A stretch of 64,000 nt of DNA from Ooceraea biroi (GCF_003672135.1 NC_039516.1:1116001-1180000); one strand, 5' to 3'. Counted from the stretch's first letter, positions 1 to 10,413 are shown. Made by a program: numbers and translations. The notes: generated by a model not told the origin, from the letters alone.

Positions 1-792
1 CTCTATAATTCGTGCCGTTCTCTCCAATCTCTTCTGCACGGTCTCGATGTCCTTCTGGTGCTTCAGTTGTTGCTCCACCTGCCTCAACTTTCCCCTGAGG
101 ACTCTCTCCGCGATCCTGAGCTCCCTCTCCTTCTTGAACACCTCTCTCTCTCGATTCTGTAGACGTATTTCCCTCTCCGTCAGGCTGATCTCTTGTTGCC
201 GCAGGATTTCTATCTTTTGCAGCCAGTTATCCTTGAAAACCTCCTCGCTGACTTCCTCAGGTGACGGAATCGACGCTGTGCAACCGTTCTGATATCCATG
301 ATAGCAGAAATCGTTCAGCTTGATCTCGGAGCCTTCGCTTCTCTCGTCGATGGACATCAGGCTATTAACCCTTTTGAATTGTTTCACAGGATACAGCGTG
401 TCTTGTTCTCCAATCGATATTTTAAACTCCGTTCTTTGTGTTTTAATACGGCCATCACAGTGATAAAAATCTTCGTCGTTGTAGCACCGTTTATCGTTGT
501 CGTCGTCATTATCGGATTGTGTATCGAGTACAATGTCACTTTCATTCGTCGCATCTTTCACTTTTACACCAATTAATTTGCTGCTCTTCGCGAGACACTT
601 TCTGACTTCTATACGTTCACCTGACTCTTCATTTTGCACATTATTTTCGCACGTTTTGTCATTTGATTGGATATTTAATTGATTTGCTATTTTGACGTCA
701 TCGATTCTATTAGAGATAACTTCTGCCGGTAATTTATTTACATGAGGCACAATGTACGTCTCAACTCTATATACAACTGATTTCGCTGACAT
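1..792 (-). CDS. Unrecognised coiled-coil protein, N-terminal 264 residues (partial)
   Basis: An uninterrupted minus-strand frame runs from an ATG at 792-790 to the left edge, so the C-terminus is missing. The first 180 or so residues are polar and low in complexity, with an acidic run (DNDDDND) near the middle. From about residue 188 (DNWLQKIEIL) to the edge the protein is rich in Glu, Arg, Lys, Leu and Gln with heptad-like spacing (for example QNREREVFKKERELRIAER), which indicates a long coiled coil. The start is chosen because the same frame has a stop at 864-862, just inside the exon, and a good acceptor (tttgtccacag) ends at 876, giving a short 5' UTR segment 793-875. I do not recognise the family; a scaffold or cytoskeletal role is possible but is only an inference from the coiled coil. 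Confidence 0.7.
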   Translation of the reverse strand, partial: MSAKSVVYRVETYIVPHVNKLPAEVISNRIDDVKIANQLNIQSNDKTCENNVQNEESGERIEVRKCLAKSSKLIGVKVKDATNESDIVLDTQSDNDDDNDKRCYNDEDFYHCDGRIKTQRTEFKISIGEQDTLYPVKQFKRVNSLMSIDERSEGSEIKLNDFCYHGYQNGCTASIPSPEEVSEEVFKDNWLQKIEILRQQEISLTEREIRLQNREREVFKKERELRIAERVLRGKLRQVEQQLKHQKDIETVQKRLERTARIIE

Positions 793-868
793 GTTGATGC
801 AAGAATGATACGAAGACGTTGTTTGAGGAATTCGATAATTCCAAGGATGCCAACGAGAGCATTATCAT
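767..868 (-). other. Upstream ORF overlapping the start of the coiled-coil gene
   Basis: Within the putative 5' UTR an ATG at 868-866, followed by a second ATG at 862-860, opens a 33-codon frame. It passes the main ATG at 792 in another frame and stops at 769-767. If the transcript really starts upstream of 875, ribosomes would meet this frame first, and it could lower main-frame translation. The sequence is clear; the regulatory role is inferred. Confidence 0.35.
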
Positions 869-1897
869 GTCGTTCCTGTGGACAAATAAAATATTATATA
901 GTCATAAATCACATGAATGTCAGTATATTATATTTGTGTGCACATAAATAAAAATTACAGTGATATATATAAATTTAGATTAATAACTGAAAATTATAAA
1001 TTATTTATCCCAAACATTCATTCATTGTTAGTATACAAATGTATTCTGTACTTTAAATAATTTCTTCTTAAATGATTTATATTATAGTTAAGTCATACAT
1101 TATTCTTCTTTCTTTCAGAAAATTTGTAATTTTAGAGCTAGAAGGATTCAAAGTTCAAGTTGTGAATTAAGTTATTTATTGATTTATTTAGTTATTTATT
1201 TATTAATTAATATTTATTTATTATATTTTGATTATTATTACGTGCCAAAAAAATATGAAGCACTATCGTATTCCTTAACGTAACTCTCACAGAGTGTATA
1301 AACGGCGTCTGCGTTCAAACTGAGTTTCAGCTAACGTTCGGTTGGAGGGATACTACAGCCAGCAGGTACCCAGATCTTTCTCGTCTTATAGGGATCATTC
1401 TGTTGTATCTGAGAGCTGATTTGCTCATTCCATTTCAATTCTGTGTTGAGCTATAGCTTGTACAACGCAGGTAGTTTCTTGGCATTTTACCTTCGTCACA
1501 CGTAACATGTGTTTGTGTATTTTCGTCGTTCATTTTGAATGGATGACCATCAACAATGAAAAATAACTGGAACCGTAATAAAATAGTAAGGTCATTATAA
1601 TTTCAATAGAACATAAATTACTAAAAAGGAGAAAACTTCTTCAATATTCGAAGAAATTGAACGAAATTAAGGAACTATTTATTTATAAAAATATAAATTT
1701 ACAGAAATTATTAAAAATTTGAAATAAAAATGATAGAGTAAAATAATTAATCATGTATATTATGATTATTTATTTTTATTAAAGTATAATTATATTTGTA
1801 ATTTTTTTATGTACAATTTGAGTTTTGTTTAATTTAAAAAACATTAAAAAGATTTCTTATATAATGGTAATATTTAATTATACACATATAGATATAA

Positions 1898-1980
1898 TAC
1901 ACATACACGCACGCGCGCGACGCACGCACATGCATACATCACACACTCACGCCGCGACGCGCACACACTCCTACACAACA
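1898..1980. repeat. Degenerate CA/CG alternating purine-pyrimidine tract
   Basis: Alternating ACAC, GCGC and ACGC runs interrupted by single-base changes. It is an old microsatellite with Z-DNA-forming character. Confidence 0.75.
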
Positions 1981-2393
1981 ACTTTTTTATAAAATATTTC
2001 AAAATGTAATATTTTATTTCACCGAAGAGAAACAGAAATGGCCCTCTCTGATTTCGTCGAATTTAACATATAGTAATCTCTCTTCTTCCTTCATTCATGT
2101 TAAAATAATGAATTAGGAGGTATGTTGCATCACCTGTATACTACGCTGTATATTGCTAGTCGAGTGTTTTTTATTTACTTTTTTCTTTTTAATCTACATG
2201 GATACGTAACACAATAATTCGCTTTAATGCAAATTAAAAAAGAAAAAAACATTCCAATTAGCAAGTAGTCGAACGCTTTATCAGCTATACTACGCCGATT
2301 ACTTGCAACTCGCTTTTTACAAATAGATACATATAGATGGTATACATTTTTAAATGCGTTTTTCTCGCGAATGTTTGAGAATTGAGTCGATTT

Positions 2394-2416
2394 TATAGTA
2401 TAGTATAGTATAGTAG
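2394..2416. repeat. (TATAG)n pentanucleotide microsatellite
   Basis: Four consecutive copies of TATAG plus a partial fifth. Confidence 0.85.
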
Positions 2417-2517
2417 AATTTGTAAAAGGGTAAGGCTTTTATACATTATTAAATTTAAAATCGAAGAGGGCTCTCTCTGATATTCCTCCGTAAGCAGCAT
2501 AGTTATGTTTAATTAAA

Positions 2518-2726
2518 TATAAATGTTTAGCAAACAACAAGAGATAAATAACGACCAATAACTGGCACTTAATTGCCAGTGGCGCCGTAGCTTAGTTGGT
2601 TAAAGCTCCTGTTTGTGATTTAATAAATTTTAATTAAGTGCCAGTTATTGGTCGTTATTTATCTCTTGTTGTTTGCATTCATCACTGGCGAAAAATAAGC
2701 ACCTCATCCTTTATAAATGTTTAGCA
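2518..2726 (+). mobile_element. tRNA-headed SINE-like insertion with foldback arm and 15-bp target duplication
   Basis: The insertion is flanked by perfect 15-bp direct repeats, tataaatgtttagca at 2518-2532 and 2712-2726, the hallmark of LINE-driven retroposition. Inside, 2581-2617 reads as the 5' half of a tRNA: a 7-base acceptor strand (ggcgccg), TA, a perfect D-stem (gctt/aagc) and a full A-box match (tagcttagttgg, 2588-2599). It stops after the 5' strand of the anticodon arm and has no B box, so it is not a working tRNA gene. The head resembles tRNA-Thr from memory. The 44 bases at 2632-2675 recur as a perfect reverse complement at 2531-2574, so the 5' end carries an inverted copy of the SINE body. 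The tail 2676-2711 ends just before the duplicated target. Confidence 0.75.
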
Positions 2727-3661
2727 TCAACAGGTATATTTAACACAAAACATACCTTTTATGTTAAATTATGACAATATACATTTAAATTGTTCTTTGG
2801 TAATTTAGTGCGCGATAATTTTCCAAATTTTTATGGAATTCTTTTTCCTGATACAGAAAGCGCTAGAAGATTAAAATTGAAAGATTTTCTAAAATTCCTA
2901 GCTGTTAGCAGTGACATGTTTCTCGGAAGGACTACGTAGTGAAACTACTCCGAAGGGTGATTTTCCGTTGAAGAACACTATAATAATATAGGAAATATTT
3001 CATCACTAATTTATGAACTAGAAAGTACCATACTTGCAGCGACCTTTGTGTGTTCGGTGGGTTGCGTTTTGATGATATGCGCGCGCATATCGATGAGAGC
3101 ATTACTACGGTACGCGTATCCGCTAGTAACGTAGCTAGCAAAGTAGACTAAAATAATACGTACATAAAAGCGATATATATATATATATAAACGATCGATA
3201 TATAATAATATATTTAATATAATAGACAAAAAATCTCTAATAAGACAACTCGATTATAAAAGTATCAATTGAAAATGTTTTTACGTAATTAATTTAGTAT
3301 CGTCAAATTTTGAACATCGTATTGCAAGCGAACATTTTCGAGCGCCCGCTCGACACGGCCCTGTAATGCGCCGCCATGTTGCCTACGTCACTTGCGCGAA
3401 GGCAACGGCTCGGCTGGCTCCAGCCATTCCGTGCATACTACTCGAAGCGGTCGCCATTGCTAGGGAGTTAACTCGTCTACTAGGTGCGACTAGAAAACGC
3501 TTCCCAGTTCGATTCTCGGGTCCCCCAGCCGTAGGAGAATCAGAAAAAAACTATTTAGTGATTTCACTTCGTGAATTCGGATATTTCCCGCTGTGTAAAG
3601 CGTTATTATAATTGGAATATTTTCGGCGTCGAGTGGCGACAAGCCACGACGAGCGGAAAGA
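2727..3661. other. 5' flank and probable promoter of the zinc-finger/transthyretin-like gene
   Basis: AT-rich up to about 3330, including an (AT)n run at 3173-3190, then abruptly richer in GC and CpG over 3330-3661 just before the ATG at 3662. A YY1/Pho-like motif (gccgccatgttgcc) lies at 3371-3384 and a CRE-like tacgtcac follows at once. No TATA box is evident. A T-arm-like string (cccagttcgattctcggg) around 3503-3520 may be an old tRNA-derived scrap. Confidence 0.45.
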
Positions 3662-6600
3662 ATGTCGCGACCCGCGACGCTCATCGCGACTGACCAAACG
3701 GTGTTATGTGGAAATCTGTTGACTGCTACAGCAGACCCGCTGCCGCCGCGACTGACACCCACGGGGAAGATCAGCCACGCAAAGACCCGGGTCTACACGC
3801 AACGCTACAGGAAGGAATGGGAACAGATGGACGATTTTAAAGGTACTTTCGCTTCCTATCCCGCACTGGTTCCTATCGCGCGCAGGGTCCTCCTTGTGGA
3901 CCCTAGGATCGCGTCGCGTCGCGAAGTAACCGAGATTGGTTGATTTCCTTTCCCCATGGTTCACGACCGATTTTCTGTACTCTTTTCTGTTTAGTAATTA
4001 CATCTTAGATGGGTAGAAATGGACAATTTAGTTGAATTGGACTATGTTCACCACATTGGAGGGCACTGAAAGAATCGGTAGTGAAATCTCGTTTCGCTCG
4101 TGCTGGTTTTTACATCTATCACGCTTAGAAACCAGTTGCACCGAGCAAAAGTAAGGGAACAGCAAAAGTGTGGCAGAATTGATAAATTTTAATTTTGTTT
4201 TTAAGTATCAGTATAAAAATATTATTGCTAATATTTTGAGATGAGTATATAATTATTACAGATTTTTTAAACTCATGATTGTAACTATAAAATAAGTGAG
4301 TATAAATAAAAGCTATGTAACTAGTAATAACTAATAATTCACCATAATTATAGTAAGATAGAATGTATCAAAAAGCAAGAAATATATTATGACGTAATAA
4401 TTACGTGAATGAGCAGTAAATAATATTATGAATAATTGAACATAAATTAAGAAGATATCGGATATCTTAATCGAATGGGATGGGAAAATAATATTGAAAT
4501 ATTTTCAATATGCAGGTCCAAAGTTAATTCGATAATTCAATTTGACCTGTGATGTTTATTAATAATTTGTGTGGAACGTAAAAATAAAATAAATTATGTG
4601 AGACGATTTGAGCCTCAAGGAGAATAAATATTTGTTTATAGAAATAAAAAACAAATATATAATAAATATCAGTTTATAAAAATAAAAAACTAATATTCAT
4701 TATAAAACATTGTAAAATTGATTTATTCAATTGCTCATTTTCCTTGTAGGATGGTTGACTTCTGTACCATTTCAACAGACTCGTGCTTATTGCATGTACT
4801 GCAAAAAGAATCTACATGCGCATCGCCTATCGCTGCTGAAGCACACATGTACCATGAAACATCAACGTGCTGCTCTGGCACACGAGGCAGAAGAAAAGAA
4901 CAGGCAGAGGTTAGACTCTGGTGCACCCGAAGTGGGTCTCATCGAAGAAGTCGAGGTAGCACATTCGCTGCTCCTTTATTTTATCAATTTTTCTATCATT
5001 ATCGTTTACATGTATTATTTTTATCGTTTTTGTTTTCTGCTTTAGACTATGGATGATACATTAGACACAACGGAGGAAAACGAAGAAGATATTGAATACA
5101 TCGTCGAAAGACTGGATACGGACGACGAAGACATGATAGAAACTCAAGATGTCAAAGGCAAAGCTGGTGAATTAGCTGGTGAAGAGGAGGAGGAGGAGGA
5201 GGAGGAGGAGGAAGAGGAGGTGGTGGAGGAGAAAGAGATAGACAACAATTTTTCTGCACAGCTACAGTCTGACGAGGACGCTAAACCGGTGATCAAGAAG
5301 ATCAAACTGATGCACGAGGTAGACAATTATATACACGTCATTCATATCAGTAAAGATTAAAGTGCAATAATTTGGTTCAATAGGAATGTTCGTCTTATGT
5401 TGTATTTTTGCGATGTTATACAGGAAAAATGCCGAGACGCATTGGCTGAGGCGATGACCCACGTTCACGACGAGTATCTCGAGGAAGAAGTTGGCGATCA
5501 AGAGGGAGTGCAGATGGAAATGGTGGTGGAGGAACCAGTTAATGCTAATGTATGTATCCTTTCTATGTGATAAAATTTATTTGATATTCTTAATGATGTA
5601 TTTGAGGTTTAAGATATTAATATTTTGGATATTAATGACGAATGCTCTCCTTTTTCCCCGACATTACGATATAAGATTAAAATATATTTTGATAGGAGGG
5701 CGAAAAAGGTGATCTAGTCGAAGGCGCCTCGTTGCCGATACTGGACACTGTTTATCAGGCGAACAACTCGTCGGCACCAGCTGAGAACGCAATTAATTTT
5801 GTCCCGATCCCACCTAATCTGAAGACTAATCACAAGACCGTGACTGTACAATGCGGCAGTAAGACATTTACGTTAACCGGTGGTACATTTCAGCCGGGCA
5901 CGCAGTACATATTGACCAAGCTTAAGGGTAAATCAGCCACGTTGCTAATGACTGATCAGAAAAAACCTACCGCTAATGAGTCGGATAAGAATAAAGCGCT
6001 GCAAGCAGAGTCAACTGTTTCAACTAATAGTAATCAACCGATTGTTGCTGGCAGCAGCCAACAATCGGTGGTTACTGTCGATACCAATCAACAGATGGCT
6101 GGCATGAAAGGATTGTCATCTAAAAAGGTAAGAGTCTTGTTCAATCGTAAAGGACTGTACTCCAGGATTTTATCAGATCGGTTAAAACAATAAGTGCAAT
6201 GCATATCTCATGTTCATTCTAGATTGGTGTAGGAAAATTGCCAACGAAACCCAATGCATCAAAAAAATTGCGCATCTCGACGTACGTTGTGGATAATACT
6301 AAAGGCCTGCCAATTAGTGGCCTGCAAGTCAGTTTGTACAAACTGATGGACGGAAAATGGACCTTTTTGAATGAGAGGTATGTTATATATTATTTCATAA
6401 AATTTTTATAAATTCTTTTTGTTTAAAGTTATGCAGTTTCTTGCAGCAAGAATTAAAATAATTATAAAAAATATTAGCAAATATTCAAAATCGAAGGGGA
6501 ATGTACTGCGAATGTGTGAAAACGGAATTCTGTTTCAGCAATACGAATATGAACGGCTTCTGCACCGATTTGGTAGAAAAGGTCAACTGCACGACTGGTC

Positions 6601-6764
6601 GTTACAAGCTACACTTCAACGTTGATAAGTATTTCACGTTAAGAAGAGTAGAGAGCATGATCCCATTTGTCGAATTTGTATTCGACGTGAAAAATACGAA
6701 CAGTCACTATCACATACCTCTTTTACTGAGTCCATTTAGCTACACGATTTATCGTGGCATTTAA
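3662..6764 (+). CDS. Zinc-finger-like protein fused to a 5-hydroxyisourate-hydrolase/transthyretin-like domain
   Basis: Seven exons join in phase: 3662-3842, 4750-4955, 5046-5318, 5424-5549, 5696-6127, 6223-6377 and 6539-6764. They sum to 1599 nt, that is 532 residues plus stop. All introns are GT/AG, and the phases at the joins are 1,0,0,0,0,2. Residues 42-98 contain a KTRVYTQRYRKEWE lead-in and a split CCHH finger with ligands C75, C78, H92 and H98. Exons 3-4 are highly acidic with a poly-Glu run. Exon 5 is Ser/Thr/Gln-rich around VTVQCGSKTFTLTGG. Residues 424-532 align from memory along their length with HIU hydrolase (VVDNTKGLP, GLQVSLYKL, HYHIPLLLSPFSY, YRG). Exon 6 has no ATG of its own ahead of the domain, and the preceding intron is 95 bp, which argues for one gene. 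Retaining that intron would end the protein at 6193 without the domain. Confidence 0.85.
4623..4697. repeat. Imperfect tandem duplication of about 36 bp in intron 1
   Basis: Two adjacent AT-rich units, 4623-4658 and 4661-4697, share the frame aataaatat..gtttata.aaataaaaaac with four or five differences. Confidence 0.65.
4750..4955 (+). other. Exon 2: single CCHH zinc-finger-like module
   Basis: The motif is C-x2-C-x13-H-x5-H (YCMYCKKNLHAHRLSLLKH followed by TCTMKH). It resembles the lone BED-like/C2H2-like finger seen in many insect proteins, often of transposase ancestry. The first two bases complete the codon split by the exon 1 donor at 3842/3843, restoring a Gly before WLTSVPF. DNA binding is a family-level expectation, not shown here. 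Confidence 0.7.
5181..5230 (+). repeat. GAG/GAA triplet run encoding poly-glutamate
   Basis: A coding microsatellite in exon 3 gives about 14 consecutive Glu residues, then VVEEKE. Its length is likely to vary between individuals. Confidence 0.85.
6223..6764 (+). other. Exons 6-7: transthyretin-like domain with substituted catalytic sites
   Basis: The domain is about 109 residues, the usual HIU hydrolase length. The family's N-terminal His (THVLD) is Tyr427 here (TYVVD). The Arg of the TNxDGR motif is Phe465 (TNMNGF). The HYH motif is kept (His514, His516). The C-terminal YRGS ends as YRGI, replacing the final Ser. Both exons are intact, with clean splice sites and no stops or frameshifts, so this is not a pseudogene at sequence level. 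HIU hydrolase normally converts 5-hydroxyisourate to OHCU in urate breakdown; this copy probably cannot. Confidence 0.8.
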
Positions 6765-6816
6765 GATTTTGCATATGATAGATGAGAGTTCAGAGAGAGA
6801 CAGATAACATAGAAAT

Positions 6817-7194
6817 TACGCAGTGCGGTCCATAATTTTTTAGATAAAGTTCATATAAAGTAAAACGCTCACGAGAATTATATAGTCTATGGTCTATCTT
6901 TATATCTTTGCTATAGTCGATATGCTGTTGAGCTCTCGATTCTAATTGTATTATAATAGTTGAAAACTCTTCTTTCGTAATAGTCTTCAGTTGATTGGTT
7001 ACGGCGGTTTCAGTGTTGGAAATGTCGTTGAATCTTTGACCTTTCAATTGCAATTTTAATTTTGAGAATAAAAAATACTTTGGAGATGATAAGTCAGCTG
7101 AGTAGGTTGAGTGATTTAACGTTACTTGGTTTTGATTGCAATATATTGCTCTTTTTTTGAATATGTATATTGAGTATGTATATTCTAAACACAC
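6817..7194 (-). pseudogene. Mariner transposase C-terminal fragment
   Basis: A minus-strand frame reads HSTYSADLSSPKYFLF then KLKLQLKGQRFNDIS and TAVTNQLKTITKEEF. This is the C-terminal part of mariner transposases around the third catalytic Asp (family form: PYSPDLAPSDYFLF). The Asp of YSAD is kept, but neighbouring conserved residues are changed and the N-terminal two thirds are missing. Translation runs on into the terminal repeat (KNYGPHC). It cannot be an active enzyme. Confidence 0.8.
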
Positions 7195-8032
7195 ATATCA
7201 CAAAATAATAATGTATTCAATCACCGTTGACAATTCAAATTAGTCATACAGTTAAGATAAAGACAAAGGTTATGGGAACAAATGGAAGTTCAAATGGAAA
7301 TGACTATATGACATTAATATGGTTATAAAAATATTAATCTCTTAAGCTTAGCATAACATTATATTCAACGATCGTGTTGAAGGGCGAGGAATCGTTTTTC
7401 AAATTTAATATTAATTGCTTTTTAAGATTATCAAAGTTTTGAAATTAGTAAGAGTTTGAGGCTTGCTTTGACTCCGTCATGGGTCATCTGACATGGCTAT
7501 CGGGAATGGCCTCATAATATTTAATATAAAATTAGAAGCGTGCATAATGTTTTTGATTGAGAAATATTATAGCCAAAAAAAGTTTTTTTGGCCTTAAATT
7601 TAAAAAAAAACTTGCACACATGTACTGATTACATTGACGAGAACAATATCAATTAATCAAGTTTATTTTCAGCTTTCTCCGAGAAAGGAACTTGATTTAC
7701 ATTTACATTGTCCTTGCCATCAAACATCCATCCACACTATTCCTATACCGCCTGTTCTCATTCACACAGATAAAAACCTTACCACCTACTACCTATACAT
7801 TTATATCTTATCTCATTTATTGCAATGTACACACCTATCTATCAACTGTATCTGTCCTATCTATGTTATCTGTTAGAGAAATATAAGTAATGTTAGTTTT
7901 AGTTTGAAACTATTTTGTATCTGCAGAGTGCACTAGATCATATAAGCTAATTTTTATAGCGTTGTATATCATATGTTTCAAATAGAGAAAAAAAAAGAAA
8001 CAAAAGAATAGTTTCAGAATTGGACCGCACTG
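6821..8032 (-). mobile_element. Decayed mariner/Tc1-type transposon
   Basis: Inverted termini share 12 exact bases: cagtgcggtcca at 6821-6832 and its reverse complement at 8021-8032. The right end is followed by TA; the left end has TA two bases further out. The left (3') third holds a transposase remnant in minus orientation. The rest is AT-rich and has no recognisable transposase, including a perfect short hairpin (gccaaaaaaa-g-tttttttggc) near 7572-7592. The element starts 56 bp after the stop codon of the fusion gene, so it probably lies in or just past that gene's 3' UTR. Confidence 0.7.
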
Positions 8033-9701
8033 TATTGTAAGAATATTAGTTTATTGTAAGAATATTTTTATATGTTAAAATGCTTGTAATTACGAATCAG
8101 GCATTGCAATGCAAAAACGAACTTATAAATATACGATAAATTTGCATAAAAGATTATATTTCGTTGATAGTTCTTGCGTTAAGATTTTAGTAAGCTAATT
8201 TTATTTGCACTATATAAATGTCTTGGGAAACACCTTATTAAATTATAACTAATAAATAAATTAACTAATTAGCTGTTAAGAATTATTATTTTGCTATACC
8301 TATATAAAATACAAAATCAAATCTTTTCGACAATGTATGTGAATGTTATTATTACAATTGCATTATAAATCTATGATGATGAAAGTGAATTATTCTTTTA
8401 GATTGTGACATGTAAATAGTGCTACTTATCAGTTTATTATTATTTGTAACTGCGTAATCAGGCAGTTATTTCTTCTGATAGCGATATATCAATGGAAACG
8501 AGAAACTTTATTAAATAATTATAAATTAAGAGTTAAGAATTATTCTTATTGTATGTGAAATAAAATGGTGAGAATTTGTACATAATAAATTTCTAAGAAA
8601 ATTTACAAAATTCTCGATATAATCGATAAAATCTTAATTCTAGAGATGTAAGCATATCTTATACTATATAGTTGTTACATTTATAAACATATTAAAATTT
8701 TATTCGTCTTTTCAACTCCGTTGTATTAATCTTTCATTTAATTGCAATAAGTATGTCAGAAAGTAAGTCCTTTTTTTTTATATTTCACTAGCTCTGGTAT
8801 GGTTTATTATAACTTTAATAAATAACATAGTATAATTATCTATTGCGATTGCTAATCTTTAATTCACGATGACTGCTGAATTCTACTCTTAACTCTTGCT
8901 TCTCTCTCTCTCTTTCGTTCCTATCTCCTCCCTTTCTTTTGCCTTGATGTATTTTTGTCCTGTGTATACCTATCCTTGCGCGCGCGCGCGCGCACACACA
9001 TTCTTTTAATATACCAGTAATGGATTTGATATTCAATGTACAGAATCAATATATTCCTCGTATTAAATTCTGTTGGATTTAGCACGCATTGCCGTTCATG
9101 ATTCAATATTACGCTTTGAATGATTCCTTCATGCTCGTGTGGTAGCAAACGTTACAAAACGACTTCAGGGAGTTACTAAAAAAAATATACTTTATTCACG
9201 TAGCACGCTTCTACACTTACATGTCAATCGAGTCGCACGATGAGACATCGATGATGAAATTAAAATACTGATGGCGCAAGGTTTATAATAAAGCCTTGTT
9301 ATGCAAACGGTGCAAAAAAGTAGAAGAGATTAGTGTAATTATGTCAGTCAGAAATTCATGCCGTGTCAGATTGAGTCATTAATCATTGATATTGGAAAGT
9401 GATTGTAAATATTTTTAAAAAATTTTTGACTTTCTGGCATGAAAAATATTCAGTTTGGCGGTTGTAAAAGTGATATATGAGAGTAGTAAATTCAAGAATA
9501 AATTGTAAATTTCGAATTCTTGTCAATTCTTACATGTCATCTTCGATTTACAATACTTGATTCGCGGAGGAAAAGTTAATTTCGTACTTTCCACTACACA
9601 GTTTTATACTGTACAAAACTTAGACTTATATATATATATAATTACGAAATACAATACAAAAGTATAAAAATTATTAATCTAGGCGAGTCTCTCTAGAATC
9701 A
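8033..9701. other. AT-rich spacer, no gene seen
   Basis: Just past the transposon end is a short tandem duplication (attgtaagaatatt, 8035-8067). A minus-strand AATAAA (tttatt at 9189-9194) is a possible poly(A) signal for the cuticular gene, though it lies about 500 bp past the stop. A run of TA repeats occupies 9627-9642. No frame shows coding character. Confidence 0.5.
8977..9000. repeat. (CG)n(CA)n compound microsatellite
   Basis: Alternating GCGCGC then CACACA. An unbroken CG run is unusual outside genomes with little CpG loss. Confidence 0.85.
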
Positions 9702-10306
9702 CTACTGGGGTGGTAGATAGCTCCGATCGACGTTGGTCTTTGGTGGTAGATACATGTTGCTTCCTGGTTTAAGAGCTCGCCCCGTTCCGCCGGTCGCGGC
9801 GGCGCCCAATCTGAAGCCGGCCCGATTTCCGTTCTCGTCCGCGACGTAGCTTGTAGATGAAAAGATTGCATTATAATTGATTTCTTATTTCTTTTCAAAC
9901 GGAAATTCAAATTTGAGAGAGGCATTCTTGAATTAGAGATTGTAGGTCCCACTTGACGGGGACAAGCGATGAAAGATTTTGCTATATCAGATTAAGTTAT
10001 TAATCACTGGATGTATTCTCACTGAACGGAAACGGGGATTCCTTCGGGGCTCTTGTAGGAGAAAGATCCCTCCACCACTCGGACCAGTTCGCCGTCCACG
10101 AGCTTCAAAGTGGCTTTTTCCTCCCTGATGATGCTATCATCGTTGGCGACATTTGTGGAAACCACTGGACTCGCGGCTGCTCTTACTTCGCCCTCCAAGG
10201 GCGGATTAAGTATCAGACCGCCGGAACCGCGCGCGAACAACGGTGCCTTTTGATCCGGGGAGAGCTTCTCGGTGAAGCACGCCGGAAACGACAGCAAACA
10301 CCAAAT
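9702..10306 (-). CDS. RR-1-type cuticular protein (first exon not placed)
   Basis: Two minus-strand exons, 10306-10023 and 9849-9702, join across a GT/AG intron. The split codon CA|C gives His in PVSVHYVADENG. The protein has a Rebers-Riddiford (Chitin_bind_4) core: EGSFSYKSPEGIPVSVHYVADENGN read across the junction, followed by AGFRLG and a Gly/Pro-rich tail ending YLPPQ-stop. The first residues of the upstream exon (IWCLLSFPACF) are hydrophobic and look like most of a signal peptide, so a short first exon with the ATG is missing. The mature product would be about 130 residues, normal for a small structural protein of chitinous cuticle. The RR-1 rather than RR-2 call rests on the short core and is less certain. 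Confidence 0.85.
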
Positions 10307-10413
10307 CTATAAGAGGTTTTAGCGATTTTTGACACATGTATCATATAATTAGATACTTTTATTATGCAATGTAATGATATGCTATTTTTTGCATTTTATA
10401 TTTTTTATTGTAG

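Larger units (their letters stand above)
876..2517. other. AT-rich intergenic or 5' intron sequence, no gene seen
   Basis: The stretch is very AT-rich, with a less AT-rich patch near 1290-1500 that could hold the first non-coding exon and promoter of the leftward gene. I could not place a donor there with confidence. It also holds two simple repeats listed separately. Confidence 0.5.

Noticed and set aside
2581..2617. A working tRNA gene
   Set aside because: Only the acceptor 5' strand, D-arm and start of the anticodon arm are present; no B box, T-arm or 3' acceptor strand follows.
3503..3520. T-arm-like cccagttcgattctcggg as part of a tRNA
   Set aside because: The stem has mismatches and an oversized loop, and no matching D-arm or acceptor stem lies upstream.
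5144..5326. Poly-serine minus-strand frame
   Set aside because: It is the antisense shadow of the poly-Glu exon.
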